Origin: Flammeovirgaceae bacterium
GTDB lineage: Bacteria > Bacteroidota > Bacteroidia > Cytophagales > Cyclobacteriaceae
Direction of reading: 5' to 3'
Assembly: GCA_016712035.1 (NCBI GenBank)
Contig: JADJRT010000001.1
Coordinates: forward strand, 682,001-746,000
Length of the DNA stretch: 64,000 nucleotides
The notes beneath the pieces are model-generated. The model did no database searches. It was not told where the DNA came from and saw nothing but the letters and a program-made list of their open reading frames with translations. This document shows positions 1 through 8,713 of the stretch, piece by piece. Within the stretch, counting starts at the first letter, position 1, and every line of letters begins with the position of its first letter. Made by a program: the position numbers and the translations under genes.

Positions 1-456
1 TACACACATTTTACTTCTCCCATCCGAAGGTATCCGGACATGATGGTGCACCGGTTGCTTCAACATTATCTGGATGGTGGAAAATCAGTTTCCCGAAAGG
101 ACTATGAAGACAAATGTGTTCATAGCTCAGAGCGAGAGAAACGAGCAGCCGATGCCGAGCGGGCTTCTATCAAATATAAGCAGGTTGAGTTTATGAGCAT
201 GGCCGAAGACAAAGTGTTTGATGGCATCATAACCGGAGTTACTGATTTTGGAATTTTCGTGGAGATTGTTGAAACAAAATGTGAAGGCATGGCGCGTCTG
301 GCTGATATGAAAGATGACTTTTACGAATTTGATGAGAAGAATTATCGTGTCATTGGCCGCAGACGAAAAAATATTTACCGGTTGGGAGATAAAGTAAAAG
401 TGAGGATAAAGAAAACGGATATTGATCGAAGAATGATAGATTTGACGTTTGAATAA
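1..456 (+). CDS. rnr: Ribonuclease R, C-terminal part (cut by window edge)
   Basis: The reading frame is open from the first base, so the gene begins upstream. The first residues read YTHFTSPIRRYPDMMVHRLL, the conserved end of the RNB catalytic domain of RNase II/R exonucleases. After a lysine/arginine-rich helix, about residues 65-150 form an S1 RNA-binding domain (FDGIITGVTDFGIFVEI, then a second half ending in DRRMIDLTF). RNase R is a processive 3'-to-5' exoribonuclease that degrades structured RNA. The short tail after the S1 domain is unlike the long basic tail of the E. coli enzyme. The next gene starts 8 bases downstream, so cotranscription is likely. Confidence 0.93.
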   Translation, partial: YTHFTSPIRRYPDMMVHRLLQHYLDGGKSVSRKDYEDKCVHSSEREKRAADAERASIKYKQVEFMSMAEDKVFDGIITGVTDFGIFVEIVETKCEGMARLADMKDDFYEFDEKNYRVIGRRRKNIYRLGDKVKVRIKKTDIDRRMIDLTFE

Positions 457-464
457 ACCTACTC

Positions 465-1436
465 ATGAATTCTGCGACATCTCTGGTAAGGCTTGTTGAG
501 CAAGAAATTAAAAAGCAACGCTTCGGCTCAAATCCAAAATCGCTTTACGACCCCATTCATTATATCATGAGGTTGGGGGGCAAACGCTTACGTCCTTTGT
601 TAGCACTTCTGGCTTATTCTCTTTATAGAGATAATCCAAAATCAATTGTTAAGTATGCGACAGCCGTAGAGTTGTTTCACAACTTTACCCTGTTGCATGA
701 CGACATCATGGATAAAGCACCTCTGCGAAGAGGAAAACCAACGGTCCATAAAAAATGGAATGTAAACACAGCCATCCTTTCGGGGGATGTAATGTTGGTA
801 AAAGTATATGATCAATTTCTGGATCTCTCAGGTCAAACCTTAAAAGAACTATTACCGGTTTTCAATCAATGCGCTGCCGAAGTTTGCGAAGGTCAGCAGT
901 GGGATATGGAATTTGAGACGAAGGCGAAAGTAACCGAGGCGCAGTATATTCAAATGATTAAACTCAAAACAGCTGTGTTGTTGGGTTTTAGTCTGGAGTT
1001 GGGCGCCTTGCTTGCTAATGCAGACCTGAGAGAACGAAAGGCCTTGAAGGAGTTTGGAATTAACATAGGTATTGGCTTTCAATTAAAAGACGATTTGCTT
1101 GATGTGTATGGAGATCAAAGCAAATTTGGCAAACAGGTAGGTGGCGATATCTTAGCCAATAAAAAAACTTATTTGCTGATTAAAGCGAAAGAAAAAGCGA
1201 AAGGAAGGGATAAGCAAGAACTGGAACATTGGATAACAGTTAGGAAGTTTAATAAATCGCAAAAAATAAAAGCGGTTACCGCACTTTATGATAGGCTTGC
1301 TATTGCGCAGTTGACAGAAATAAAAATAGCAGAATATTTTAAGCACGGATTTAAAAACCTCGAGCAGGTAACGGCATCCCCACAAAAGGAATTATTAATT
1401 CAGTTTACACAGAACCTGATTAGCAGACAAACATAA
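465..1436 (+). CDS. Polyprenyl (trans-isoprenyl) diphosphate synthase
   Basis: A 323-residue all-helical prenyltransferase. The first aspartate-rich motif DDIMD lies near residues 79-83, followed by RRGKPTVHKKW; the second, DDLLD, lies in the GFQLKDDLLDVYGD segment near residue 209. LGGKRLRP near residue 38 is the usual allylic-substrate motif. These proteins condense isopentenyl diphosphate onto an allylic primer in the cytosol; in Bacteroidota the product usually serves menaquinone side-chain synthesis. Chain length cannot be read reliably from sequence. It follows rnr by 8 bases and meets the next gene tail to tail with no spacer. Confidence 0.92.
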   Translation: MNSATSLVRLVEQEIKKQRFGSNPKSLYDPIHYIMRLGGKRLRPLLALLAYSLYRDNPKSIVKYATAVELFHNFTLLHDDIMDKAPLRRGKPTVHKKWNVNTAILSGDVMLVKVYDQFLDLSGQTLKELLPVFNQCAAEVCEGQQWDMEFETKAKVTEAQYIQMIKLKTAVLLGFSLELGALLANADLRERKALKEFGINIGIGFQLKDDLLDVYGDQSKFGKQVGGDILANKKTYLLIKAKEKAKGRDKQELEHWITVRKFNKSQKIKAVTALYDRLAIAQLTEIKIAEYFKHGFKNLEQVTASPQKELLIQFTQNLISRQT

Positions 1437-2291
1437 CTACTTGCGATTATAATAGAGCAGCCGCCCTTTATGATTTTTTACAGTTTCGCTGAGCGTGTAG
1501 AACCCATTACCATTGAGTTGCCAGGCAATAGACTCACCTTGTGGTTCAGGATTGTAATTAAGGATTGTGCCTTCTGTTTGTAATAATTCTGGAATTGACA
1601 GACTGCCTGATCTTTTCCAATAATAAATCTGATCATAATTTTTTACTAAAACTTCCGATCCATCGGCTGAAATATCCGCAGCGACAACTCGGGAGAAGGG
1701 AAGGGTAGATTTTAATTCGGCATGCAAGGTATCTCCAACCGACCAGGGATTGGGAAGTTGGTATAGTCGTATTGAATCTTCACGTTTGGAAAGAATAAAG
1801 AAATCATTGGTAAGAGGATCTATCATCATCGCCTCGGTATCACGTACTCCATCACTAAGCTGAATGGCGAAAGTTTCAAATTCAGTTATTGTGAGATTAT
1901 CCTCATTCCGTGTAGGTTCAATAAAACGATAAATGATTTTGTAAGGATGGCGAGCTTCATTGTCGCCAATATCGCCTACGTATAAATAACTTTTTCCTGG
2001 TTCCGGTCCTTGGCCAATAGTAATATCTTCCCAATCGCGATTCTTACTATTTGCTAAGTTGCAAGTCATTACAATCTCTGCACGATTATTTATCAAGTAA
2101 ATTTGCGCAGGATTTCCGCTATCGTTATGCGTCCAAAAATAATCCGGGTTAGCGCGACTGGCTACCAGCCCGGAAGCTTCTTCGAGTTTCTTGGAAACCG
2201 TTCCTACCTCTTTACCGTAAGAGAATAAGTTACTAGTCTGTTTTTCTTCACAGCCCAAACAAAGCAATAGACCTATCAGCCAATATTTCAT
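1437..2291 (-). CDS. Lipoprotein of unknown function, probable beta-propeller
   Basis: A 284-residue protein with a lipoprotein signal peptide (LIGLLLCLGC, modified cysteine at residue 14). The mature part has repeated strand-like blocks: EEASGLVASRANPDYFWTHN, DWEDITIG, YLYVGDIGDNEARH, TEAMMIDPLTNDFFILSKR, VVAADISADGSEVLV. Such acidic loops followed by YLY or FFIL strands resemble phytase-like or SdiA-regulated beta-propellers, but no catalytic motif is evident, so no reaction is assigned. It would sit on the periplasmic or outer-membrane side. The stop codon abuts that of the polyprenyl synthase gene. Confidence 0.8.
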   Translation of the reverse strand: MKYWLIGLLLCLGCEEKQTSNLFSYGKEVGTVSKKLEEASGLVASRANPDYFWTHNDSGNPAQIYLINNRAEIVMTCNLANSKNRDWEDITIGQGPEPGKSYLYVGDIGDNEARHPYKIIYRFIEPTRNEDNLTITEFETFAIQLSDGVRDTEAMMIDPLTNDFFILSKREDSIRLYQLPNPWSVGDTLHAELKSTLPFSRVVAADISADGSEVLVKNYDQIYYWKRSGSLSIPELLQTEGTILNYNPEPQGESIAWQLNGNGFYTLSETVKNHKGRLLYYNRK

Positions 2292-2317
2292 ATTCAGAAT
2301 AAAAGAATGGATGTTAA

Positions 2318-2680
2318 TTATTGAATGGGTAAGCCCGCTGCTTTCCAGGCTTTGATTCCACCATCCATTTCATAAACGGGGTCATACCCTTTTTCTCTTA
2401 AAATAGCAGCCGCTTTTGCACTTCGGATGCCCGAGCCACAATAGACGAAAATAGGTTTGTGTTCCAGAGCAGCTAATTTATTTGCAAAGGAGTCATCATA
2501 AACAATATTCAATGCTCCTGCAAGGGCACCAGTATTCACCTCTTCTACGGTTCGAACGTCAAGCAAAATGGCACCTGAGCTAGCCGTGTAATTTGTATTA
2601 AAAGTTTCGGGCGAAAGTACAGCCGCTGTTTTCTTTTCGCTGCAGGCAAAAAGCAGGAGAAATAGTAACCACTTTTTCAT
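2318..2680 (-). CDS. Rhodanese-domain lipoprotein
   Basis: About 120 residues. The start is placed at 2680 because it gives a clean lipoprotein signal (MKKWLLFLLLFAC, modified cysteine at residue 13); a longer frame upstream has no signal. One rhodanese domain follows (ILLDVRTVEEVNTGALAGA) with an intact active-site loop YCGSGIRS carrying the catalytic cysteine, and the closing YDPVYEMDGGIKAW. Single-domain rhodaneses carry persulfide sulfur; here it would act in the periplasm, anchored to a membrane. It lies upstream of and in the same direction as the 1437-2291 lipoprotein gene, 26 bases apart, so the pair may be one transcript. Confidence 0.88.
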   Translation of the reverse strand: MKKWLLFLLLFACSEKKTAAVLSPETFNTNYTASSGAILLDVRTVEEVNTGALAGALNIVYDDSFANKLAALEHKPIFVYCGSGIRSAKAAAILREKGYDPVYEMDGGIKAWKAAGLPIQ

Positions 2681-2812
2681 AGTTGATACGTTGTTGATGC
2701 AAGGTACAATTTTTTTGTCCACAGTTTTATTGGGAATTGGCCTTGCGCATTTTAAGTCAGCCAAATAGGTTTGTGCCCAAAACCTTCGAATCAATGTTGT
2801 ACTTTTGTTGAA

Positions 2813-3189
2813 ATGAATGCCGTACCGGAATTTATATTAGAGCAAAGGCCAGCCCAAAAGCAGATCATGACGGTGCTGCGGACCTGGGTTTTGGATTTAG
2901 GCCCCCATACTACAGAGAAGATCAGCTATAAAGTTCCCTTTTTTATTTTTATGGGTCACTGTGCTATTTCAACCCTGTCCCCGATGGAGTTGATCTAAGC
3001 TTTACCCAAGGCGCCAGCTTAAGCAGAACGCATAAAATGGTTCAAAGAAAAGGAAGGAAGACGGTGGCTTCTATGCGGATTCATAGCCTGGCAGAACTGG
3101 AAGAGCACGAGGATGAGATAAGACGAATTCTCAACGAAGCGGCAATCCTGAATCAATATCTTTTTAATCAAAAGAAAAAAGAGAAGTGA
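2813..3189 (+). pseudogene. DUF1801 (YdhG-like) protein, frame broken once
   Basis: The first frame, from ATG 2813, reads MNAVPEFILEQRPAQKQIM and then KISYKVPFFIFMGHC. The family continuation CYFNPVPDGVDLSFTQG is in another frame starting near 2962, followed by ASLSRTHKMVQRKGRKTV and a helical end, stopping at 3189. One frameshift near 2955-2962 therefore splits an otherwise complete protein of about 125 residues. Family members are small cytosolic proteins of unknown biochemical role. The stop TGA overlaps the GTG start of the pseudouridine synthase gene (GTGA), so the two are translationally coupled in layout. Confidence 0.8.
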
Positions 3190-4217
3190 GCCACGAAGAA
3201 GATTTGATTGAAGAGGAGGAAGAAAATCTTTTCGAGCATCATCGCATTACAGCCGATGCTAAACAAGGCCTCTTGCGTATTGATAAATTCTTAATGGCGC
3301 GATTGCCCAATGTTACCCGCACAAAAATTCAGGATGGCATACACAATGGGTTCGTTAAGGTAAATGATCTGGCCATCAAACCAAGTTATAAAGTTCATCC
3401 GCATGATGTAATTACGGTTGCCTTCCCGGAGCCTCCAAGAGATACCGATGTAATTCCGGAAAACATTCCACTCAATATTGTTTTTGAAGATGAATTTTTA
3501 TTGGTCGTGAATAAGCTACCGGGTATGGTTGTCCATCCGGCATATCAAAATTGGAGTGGCACCTTAGTCAATGCACTGACCTATCACTTCCAAAACTTAC
3601 CTGAGATGACAGGCAATGATGGTCGGCCCGGGTTGGTACATCGCATTGATAAAGACACCAGTGGGTTGTTGGTAATTGCTAAAACAGAAAAAGCGATGAC
3701 TTCACTGGCCAAACAATTTTTTGATCATTCCATTGAGCGAACGTATCAAGCTCTTGTGTGGGGTGTGCCCAAACTTGCCGAGGGAACAATTAATGTCAAT
3801 GTAGGTCGCAGTTTAAAAGATCGCAGAATTACTACCGCCTTCCCGGAAGGAGATTTTGGACGAACCGCCATCACGCATTACAAAGTGCTACAGGACTATC
3901 GCTATGTTTCTCTTATCGAATGTAAACTGGAGACCGGGCGCACGCATCAGATTCGGGCGCACATGAAATTTATAGGCCATCCCATTTTTAATGATGCTAC
4001 GTATGGAGGCAACGATCCCTTGAAAGGAACCGTCTTCTCTAAGTATAAACAGTTTGTTGATAATTGTTTTAAGATTATTCCACGCCAGGCGCTGCATGCT
4101 AAAACCTTAGGGTTTATTCATCCGGGCACCAATAAATTCATTCAGTTTGATTCGGAGTTACCGGCCGATTTTAAGGAGGTGATTGATAAGTGGGAAAATT
4201 ATGTGAAGTATAATTGA
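3186..4217 (+). CDS. rluD: RluD-family 23S rRNA pseudouridine synthase
   Basis: 343 residues with a GTG start overlapping the preceding stop. An acidic N-terminal leader of about 20 residues is followed by an S4 RNA-binding domain (LLRIDKFLMARLPNVTRTKI, residues 28-85) and the RluA/RluD catalytic domain. The catalytic aspartate sits in HRIDKDTSGLLVIAK near residue 155; the typical RTHQIRAHMKFIGHPI motif follows near residue 260. The enzyme isomerises uridines of large-subunit rRNA to pseudouridine. Length and motif order fit RluD, though the specific target uridine cannot be told from sequence. Confidence 0.93.
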   Translation: MSHEEDLIEEEEENLFEHHRITADAKQGLLRIDKFLMARLPNVTRTKIQDGIHNGFVKVNDLAIKPSYKVHPHDVITVAFPEPPRDTDVIPENIPLNIVFEDEFLLVVNKLPGMVVHPAYQNWSGTLVNALTYHFQNLPEMTGNDGRPGLVHRIDKDTSGLLVIAKTEKAMTSLAKQFFDHSIERTYQALVWGVPKLAEGTINVNVGRSLKDRRITTAFPEGDFGRTAITHYKVLQDYRYVSLIECKLETGRTHQIRAHMKFIGHPIFNDATYGGNDPLKGTVFSKYKQFVDNCFKIIPRQALHAKTLGFIHPGTNKFIQFDSELPADFKEVIDKWENYVKYN

Positions 4218-4376
4218 GTTGATAGCCGCGAATAAAAATTTAGCCACTGATTCAGGAGATTAAATCAATATGCTATAAGCATCATCCATGTATTAGTGAC
4301 AAAAAAATCTGTGGCAATATTAATCAGCCATAATCTTGTAATAATCTTAATTTTTTTGAGGGAAGAATCTCCTATC

Positions 4377-4393
4377 AGGTGTGGAGAACACCT
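4377..4393. repeat. Short palindrome, AGGTGT stem
   Basis: AGGTGT and ACACCT flank a five-base loop in the intergenic DNA after rluD. The same arms bound the larger hairpin at 57921-57953, so this may be a worn copy of that element. There is no T run to make it a good terminator. The rest of the 4218-4418 gap shows only A+T-rich sequence. Confidence 0.45.
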
Positions 4394-4418
4394 TTGCATT
4401 TAAGGGAGGGGACTAAGA

Positions 4419-4628
4419 TTAAGCGGCTGCGCTTAAATTTCTTTTGCCTCGCTCCTGGCGCAATGCCTGCCGGATTTCCTTCATGGCTTCTTTCTTCAAA
4501 GCCTTGTGGTCAACCGATCTTTCAGGCTGGGTGAGGACACCTTTAATGTAGGTAAGCACCTCTTCCATTTGTACCTTGTCCATGGCATCCAGACTTTGCA
4601 GGATGGCCAACTTCGGTGAGTGTAACAT
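4419..4628 (-). CDS. Small helical protein, unknown (antitoxin-like features)
   Basis: 69 residues, charged and predicted largely helical: KLAILQSLDAMDKVQMEEVL, then YIKGVLTQPER, then a basic end KKEAMKEIRQALRQERGKRN. The layout (short helical N-terminus, 'YIKGLL'-type motif, basic C-terminus) recalls small antitoxin-like proteins such as DUF2281-type, but no toxin gene is next to it and I do not recognise the family with certainty. Codon use looks like its neighbours. It stands alone between rluD and a degraded permease fragment. Confidence 0.55.
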   Translation of the reverse strand: MLHSPKLAILQSLDAMDKVQMEEVLTYIKGVLTQPERSVDHKALKKEAMKEIRQALRQERGKRNLSAAA

Positions 4629-4698
4629 ACAATTAGTGGTTGTTGTTAGTACAAATAACGTAAATTAATACCGCGAGGTTCAAGGGGTAAACGCACTT

Positions 4699-4881
4699 TT
4701 AACCCAAACTTGATCTGGAGGTAATATTTTCAACCATCTTGAGGTATTCTGGCTTATTAATACTTATTTCTTTCAACCGTTGGGTAGTAAAGATTCCCAT
4801 ACCCAACAACCCGAAGCACGCAAAGCAGATGGCCACGAACGCGAGGAAGCTTATCAACTTAGGTGTAATCTCGGAGATACC
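4699..4881 (-). pseudogene. Remnant of an FtsX/MacB-type ABC permease C-terminus
   Basis: On the minus strand this stretch reads ITPKLISFLAFVAICFACFG, then LLGMGIFTTQRLKEISINKP, ending at a stop at 4699. It matches the last transmembrane region of FtsX-like permeases (compare GLFGLTLFNTQRRTKEIGVRK in the intact gene at 55537-57897). The region after RLKEI has drifted away from the usual GVRKVLGAS and the other several hundred residues are missing; a stop lies just upstream in frame. It is a decayed gene fragment occupying most of the 319-base gap between genes. Confidence 0.6.
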
Positions 4882-4947
4882 CGATCATCCGGATAGCTAT
4901 CGGAGGTTATGACAAATTCGTAGACTTTTTAATTGCCCTCGGAGAGT

Positions 4948-5214
4948 TTACTTCTTAAAAGTAAACTTGAAGTAAATAAGCATGATGCTTAATAGGCCAA
5001 TAATGCTATTGGCAATAATCACTGGCCAAAGCATGAGTGCAACGGCATATACCAACCAGACCATACAACTGAAAAGGACTATAAACAACATGCTAAGACT
5101 GAGATCGCCCGCACTTTTCGTTTGCCAGGTTTTATATACCTGCGGAATAAAGGTAATGCTGGTTAAAAAACTGCCGAAGTATCCTACTAAATCAATGTAA
5201 TTCATACTTATCAT
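4948..5214 (-). CDS. SemiSWEET-type sugar transporter (PQ-loop protein)
   Basis: 88 residues with three transmembrane helices. The N-terminal part contains the PQ-loop signature GYFGSFLTSITFIPQVYKTW followed by KSAGDLSLSML, the standard pattern of bacterial SemiSWEET half-transporters, which dimerise in the inner membrane to move sugars. A second Met (5205) gives an 85-residue form; either start is possible. It has no partner gene in the same direction. Confidence 0.88.
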   Translation of the reverse strand: MISMNYIDLVGYFGSFLTSITFIPQVYKTWQTKSAGDLSLSMLFIVLFSCMVWLVYAVALMLWPVIIANSIIGLLSIMLIYFKFTFKK

Positions 5215-5344
5215 TAAGGGAACGAAGGTACAGGTTAAGCAGCTATAACCAAATCCTTAGTATTGCTTTAGATAGTACTTCGTTTAATTTCCCAGGATGT
5301 ATTGTAAATTAACGCCTTCATTAAATATTTTCAAACCAGATTCT

Positions 5345-7045
5345 ATGTGTGGCCCTATCTTAAAAACAATTCTTATTACCGTTACAGCCCTTATCATTTC
5401 GTGCACAAATAAAAATGCGCCTGATCTTGTGCTTGTCAATGGAAAGGTATGGACGGGCGAATCGGACTCAACTTTTGTACAGGCGATTGCTATTAAAGAA
5501 AACAAAATTGTTGCCGTTGGCTCAACCGATGAAATTCTGGAGCTGAGCGACTCAAAAACAAATCGAATTGATCTAAACGGAAAATTAGTAACAGCTGGAT
5601 TTAATGACGCTCACATTCATTTTTTAGGTGGTTCGCTAGGATTAACGGAAGTTGATTTATTAGGCACAACTTCGGCAGCCGAAGTCGCTCAACGTGTCAA
5701 TCAATTTATTGAAAAAAATCCCGGCAAGGAGTGGATTACCGGGCGTGGTTGGCAATACACTTCTTTTGAAAATGGATTGCCGGATTCAAAAGCATTAAGC
5801 GCCATCACCAACGAAGTGGCCGTATTTGTTAAAGCGTATGATGGCCATAGCGGATGGGCCAATAAGAAAGCGCTTCAGTTAGCAGGCGTTGATGGCAACA
5901 CGAAGTACGCGGGCTTTGGCGAAATTGTAAAAGATAAAAAGGGCGAGCTAACCGGAACTTTCCGCGAAAGCGCGATGGGTTTAGTGAGCAAACATATTCC
6001 GGAACCTACACGATCAGAAAAACTGGATGCGCTGAGAAAAGGAATGACGCTAGCCGCCTCGCTGGGGATTACCAGTGTGCAGAATGCGAACGGCACAGCT
6101 GAGGAGATAACGCTCTTTAAAAAACTTTTGAATGAAAATGAACTAACCCTGCGCTACGCAGCCGCATTTTCTGTTGATGAAAATACTTCGGATGAAGAGG
6201 TTGCTCTATTCACTCACTTGAAAGACAGTGTTGGGGTTAACAATCCGCTGTTGCGAGCCGATGCGATCAAGTTTATGATCGATGGCGTGATTGAATCGCA
6301 CACCGGCTACATGTTACAACCTTATTCGGATATAAGCTCAACGGATCCGCTTGCGCTGGGGCAACTAGCAGTGCCGATCGAAAAATATCAAGCACTCGTT
6401 ACCAAGTTAGATAAGAATGGATTTAGAATTTATACGCACGCTATTGGCGATAAAGGCGTACGCGAATCTTTAAATGCTTACGAAAACGCAGCCAATATAA
6501 ATGGTAAGCGCGATGCCCGACATCGGGTAGAGCATATTGAAACTATTTCACCGGATGATATTCCGCGATTTGCTCAATTGGGCGTAATGCCTTCCATGGA
6601 ACCTATCCATGCAGACCCTGGAACAATCGAGGTATGGGCCAGTGCAATTGGTGAAGAGCGAATGCCGTGGTCGTTTGCCTGGAACGAAATGTTAAAGCAA
6701 AATGCTTATCTCGTTTACAGCAGCGATTGGCCGGCTTGCATCGACATTAATCCAATACGGGGGATTCATGTAGCTGTAAATAGAAAAACGCCACAAGGTT
6801 TACCCGAAGGGGGATGGATTCCGGAACAAAAAATTTCTATAGCTCAGGCTTTGAAGGCCTATACCTCTGCCGGAGCGTACTCCTCGTTTGAAGAAAATCT
6901 GAAGGGACAGATTAAGCCCGGACAACTAGCCGATGTAATTGTTTTCTCGCAAGATCTTTTTACAATCGATCCGATGAAAACCCATGCGACCAAAGTGGTA
7001 CTTACGGTGTTTGATGGAAAAGTGATCTATAATGTGATTGATTAG
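5345..7045 (+). CDS. Amidohydrolase family lipoprotein (YtcJ/NfdA-like)
   Basis: Start set at ATG 5345, giving a lipoprotein signal with lipobox IISC (cysteine at residue 19). The enzyme (about 566 residues) has the composite beta-sandwich/TIM-barrel layout of amidohydrolase_3: VTAGFNDAHIHFLGG (HxH metal motif), GRGWQYTSFENGLPD, an FVKAYDGHSGWANKKAL block, AIKFMIDGVIESHTG, IYTHAIGDKGVRE, RHRVEHIE, and YSSDWPACIDINP (the final aspartate). YtcJ-type enzymes hydrolyse C-N bonds of varied amides; the substrate is not predictable. The lipid anchor places it outside the inner membrane. No neighbouring pathway genes help. Confidence 0.88.
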   Translation: MCGPILKTILITVTALIISCTNKNAPDLVLVNGKVWTGESDSTFVQAIAIKENKIVAVGSTDEILELSDSKTNRIDLNGKLVTAGFNDAHIHFLGGSLGLTEVDLLGTTSAAEVAQRVNQFIEKNPGKEWITGRGWQYTSFENGLPDSKALSAITNEVAVFVKAYDGHSGWANKKALQLAGVDGNTKYAGFGEIVKDKKGELTGTFRESAMGLVSKHIPEPTRSEKLDALRKGMTLAASLGITSVQNANGTAEEITLFKKLLNENELTLRYAAAFSVDENTSDEEVALFTHLKDSVGVNNPLLRADAIKFMIDGVIESHTGYMLQPYSDISSTDPLALGQLAVPIEKYQALVTKLDKNGFRIYTHAIGDKGVRESLNAYENAANINGKRDARHRVEHIETISPDDIPRFAQLGVMPSMEPIHADPGTIEVWASAIGEERMPWSFAWNEMLKQNAYLVYSSDWPACIDINPIRGIHVAVNRKTPQGLPEGGWIPEQKISIAQALKAYTSAGAYSSFEENLKGQIKPGQLADVIVFSQDLFTIDPMKTHATKVVLTVFDGKVIYNVID

Positions 7046-7272
7046 TGAAACTTTTGAACCACCAAGTCGCAAAGTGCACAAAGAATCACGAAGGAATCCA
7101 TTTCTCAAAACCCTAGATCTGTATCCTTACAAGTTGAGAAGCAAAATTTCACATTCCATTCAAAAAGTTAACAATAATCTTTATTGTTCGTTAAACTCAG
7201 AAGATGGTTCGCCTACCATGAAAATAAGTTACTTCCATTCGTTTGAACTAGATTTAACATTGTGACTAAATC
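7046..7272. repeat. Intergenic stretch with degraded dispersed repeats
   Basis: Just after the amidohydrolase stop there is a copy of the 'ACCACGAAG / GCAAAG' repeat (AACCACCAAGTCGCAAAG, then CACGAAGG, about 7058-7100). A fragment of the palindromic element (CTGTATCCTTACA, about 7120-7133) follows. The remaining part up to 7272 is A+T-rich leader of the next gene. Confidence 0.5.
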
Positions 7273-8487
7273 ATGAAATTTCTTTTAAAAATTATTTTCT
7301 TTTGCTCGTGTATAAACCACTCTTTGGTTGGCCAAATATTGACCACTAAACAAACGAAATTTATCGCTGATAATTTTATTTCCCTGCAAGTTGATGAAAA
7401 CTATCAAAATGCAAATTGGAGCCCAGTTCTTAAGTCTGTTCAGAATAAAAGGTTAGTACTATTAGGTGAATTCAATCATGGGAGTAAAGAAGTATTCTCC
7501 ACTCGAAACGAGCTTATCCAAGTGCTGCATAAAAAACTCGGGTTCGATCTTATTCTCTTTGAATCGGGACTGGGCGAAATGGAAGTGCTCAACCTTAAAA
7601 AAAGTGAACTAGAACCTGTTGAATTGACGACTAGCTTTTTTGGAGTTTGGAAAACCATGGAGTTTGAAGATCTGATGACGTACATCAAAAGTCAAAACAT
7701 CCCAGTATCAGGATTTGATGTACAACGATCTGGACAAATGTTTACAAACTATTTATCTGAAAGAATAAATAACAAGGAGACTTTTTTAGAAGCCGAAAAA
7801 AAATTCGGCTCACTAATATCTCAACTTTCTAATTATAGAACTGTTTACGATTCTGTTAGTGCCCCTACCCTGCAGCTTATCGATGTCTATGAAGGTATAG
7901 AAGAAAAATTGAATAAGCAGGATGAATTTTCTGAAAGAACTCTTAGTAATCGGATCCGCTTCCTCACCTACATGCTTGATTTTAGTAAAACTAAAGACTG
8001 GAGCAAAAGATGGAGGGAAAGGGATTTAGCAATGGCAGATAACATTAAATGGATTCTAAACAGGTATCCAAACAAAAAAGCGATCATTATTGCCCATAAC
8101 TATCACATTGCAAGATATAATGAGAAGGAAGCCGTAATGGGAGAATTCCTGAAAGAAGAATTTGAAGACGAGATGTACGTAGTGGGTGTTTTCGCAGGGC
8201 AAGGAAGCTTTGCGGATAATGCTGGACAGATGAGACAACTTTCTCCACCCGATGAATCTGGTTTGGATATAAAACATATCATCGCAGCGGATCAATCCCG
8301 AATGACATTTTTAAACGCCCCGAAAAATGTACCGGCAGGTGCAGAATGGCTTCAGGAACCTATCATTGCTAATGATACGTTTATCGATTTGTCTAATTCT
8401 AATAAATTGATCTTATCAAAATGTTTTGATGGATTGCTTCTTTTGGACACGATCACTCCGCCTCAAAAACAACTTGATAACAAATGA
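7273..8487 (+). CDS. Erythromycin esterase-like exported protein
   Basis: 404 residues with an N-terminal signal peptide (MKFLLKIIFFCSCINHSLVG, ending near a Gln; no clear lipobox). The mature protein matches the EreA/succinoglycan-biosynthesis superfamily: LVLLGEFNHGSKEVFSTRNE near residue 60 corresponds to the conserved GE-x2-HG-x3-E motif, followed by FDLILFESGLGEMEVLN, IPVSGFDVQRSG, RERDLAMADNIKWIL and KAIIIAHNYHIAR with the catalytic-type histidine. Most distant members have no demonstrated macrolide esterase activity, so a resistance role should not be assumed. It is a single gene bordered by repeat-rich DNA. Confidence 0.82.
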   Translation: MKFLLKIIFFCSCINHSLVGQILTTKQTKFIADNFISLQVDENYQNANWSPVLKSVQNKRLVLLGEFNHGSKEVFSTRNELIQVLHKKLGFDLILFESGLGEMEVLNLKKSELEPVELTTSFFGVWKTMEFEDLMTYIKSQNIPVSGFDVQRSGQMFTNYLSERINNKETFLEAEKKFGSLISQLSNYRTVYDSVSAPTLQLIDVYEGIEEKLNKQDEFSERTLSNRIRFLTYMLDFSKTKDWSKRWRERDLAMADNIKWILNRYPNKKAIIIAHNYHIARYNEKEAVMGEFLKEEFEDEMYVVGVFAGQGSFADNAGQMRQLSPPDESGLDIKHIIAADQSRMTFLNAPKNVPAGAEWLQEPIIANDTFIDLSNSNKLILSKCFDGLLLLDTITPPQKQLDNK

Positions 8488-8583
8488 CAGCCATGGCATA
8501 GAGTTGCTTGAATCTGATTCCACAGTCCGTGGGTTCTCTTACTAGAAATCTTTTTTCTTAGTAATCTATTATAAGTAATTTAA

Positions 8584-8690
8584 GGTCTGTATTCTTACCG
8601 ATCTAAACTATTGTGTTCTGTGAGGACACAGACCACGGTTAAAATTTTTGTGTTCGGTGGGGGCAGAGAGCACGGTTAAGTATGATCTTG
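8584..8690 (+). repeat. Copy of the two-hairpin palindromic element, with a worn second half
   Basis: The stretch starts with GGTCTGTATTCTTACCGATC (a decayed first hairpin), continues with TGTGTTCTGTGAGGACACAG then ACCACGG (intact second hairpin), and is followed by an imperfect repeat of that half, TGTGTTCGGTGGGGGCAGAG then AGCACGG. The same composite is found at 10136-10193 and, inverted, at 23041-23104. No gene is visible in the 226 bases between the flanking genes. Confidence 0.7.
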
Positions 8691-8713
8691 AAGAGAGTTA
8701 AGGTGTAAGGGTA

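Noticed and set aside
7273..8487. Macrolide resistance esterase
   Set aside because: The superfamily motifs are present, but distant exported members have no established macrolide activity and no mobile resistance context is seen.
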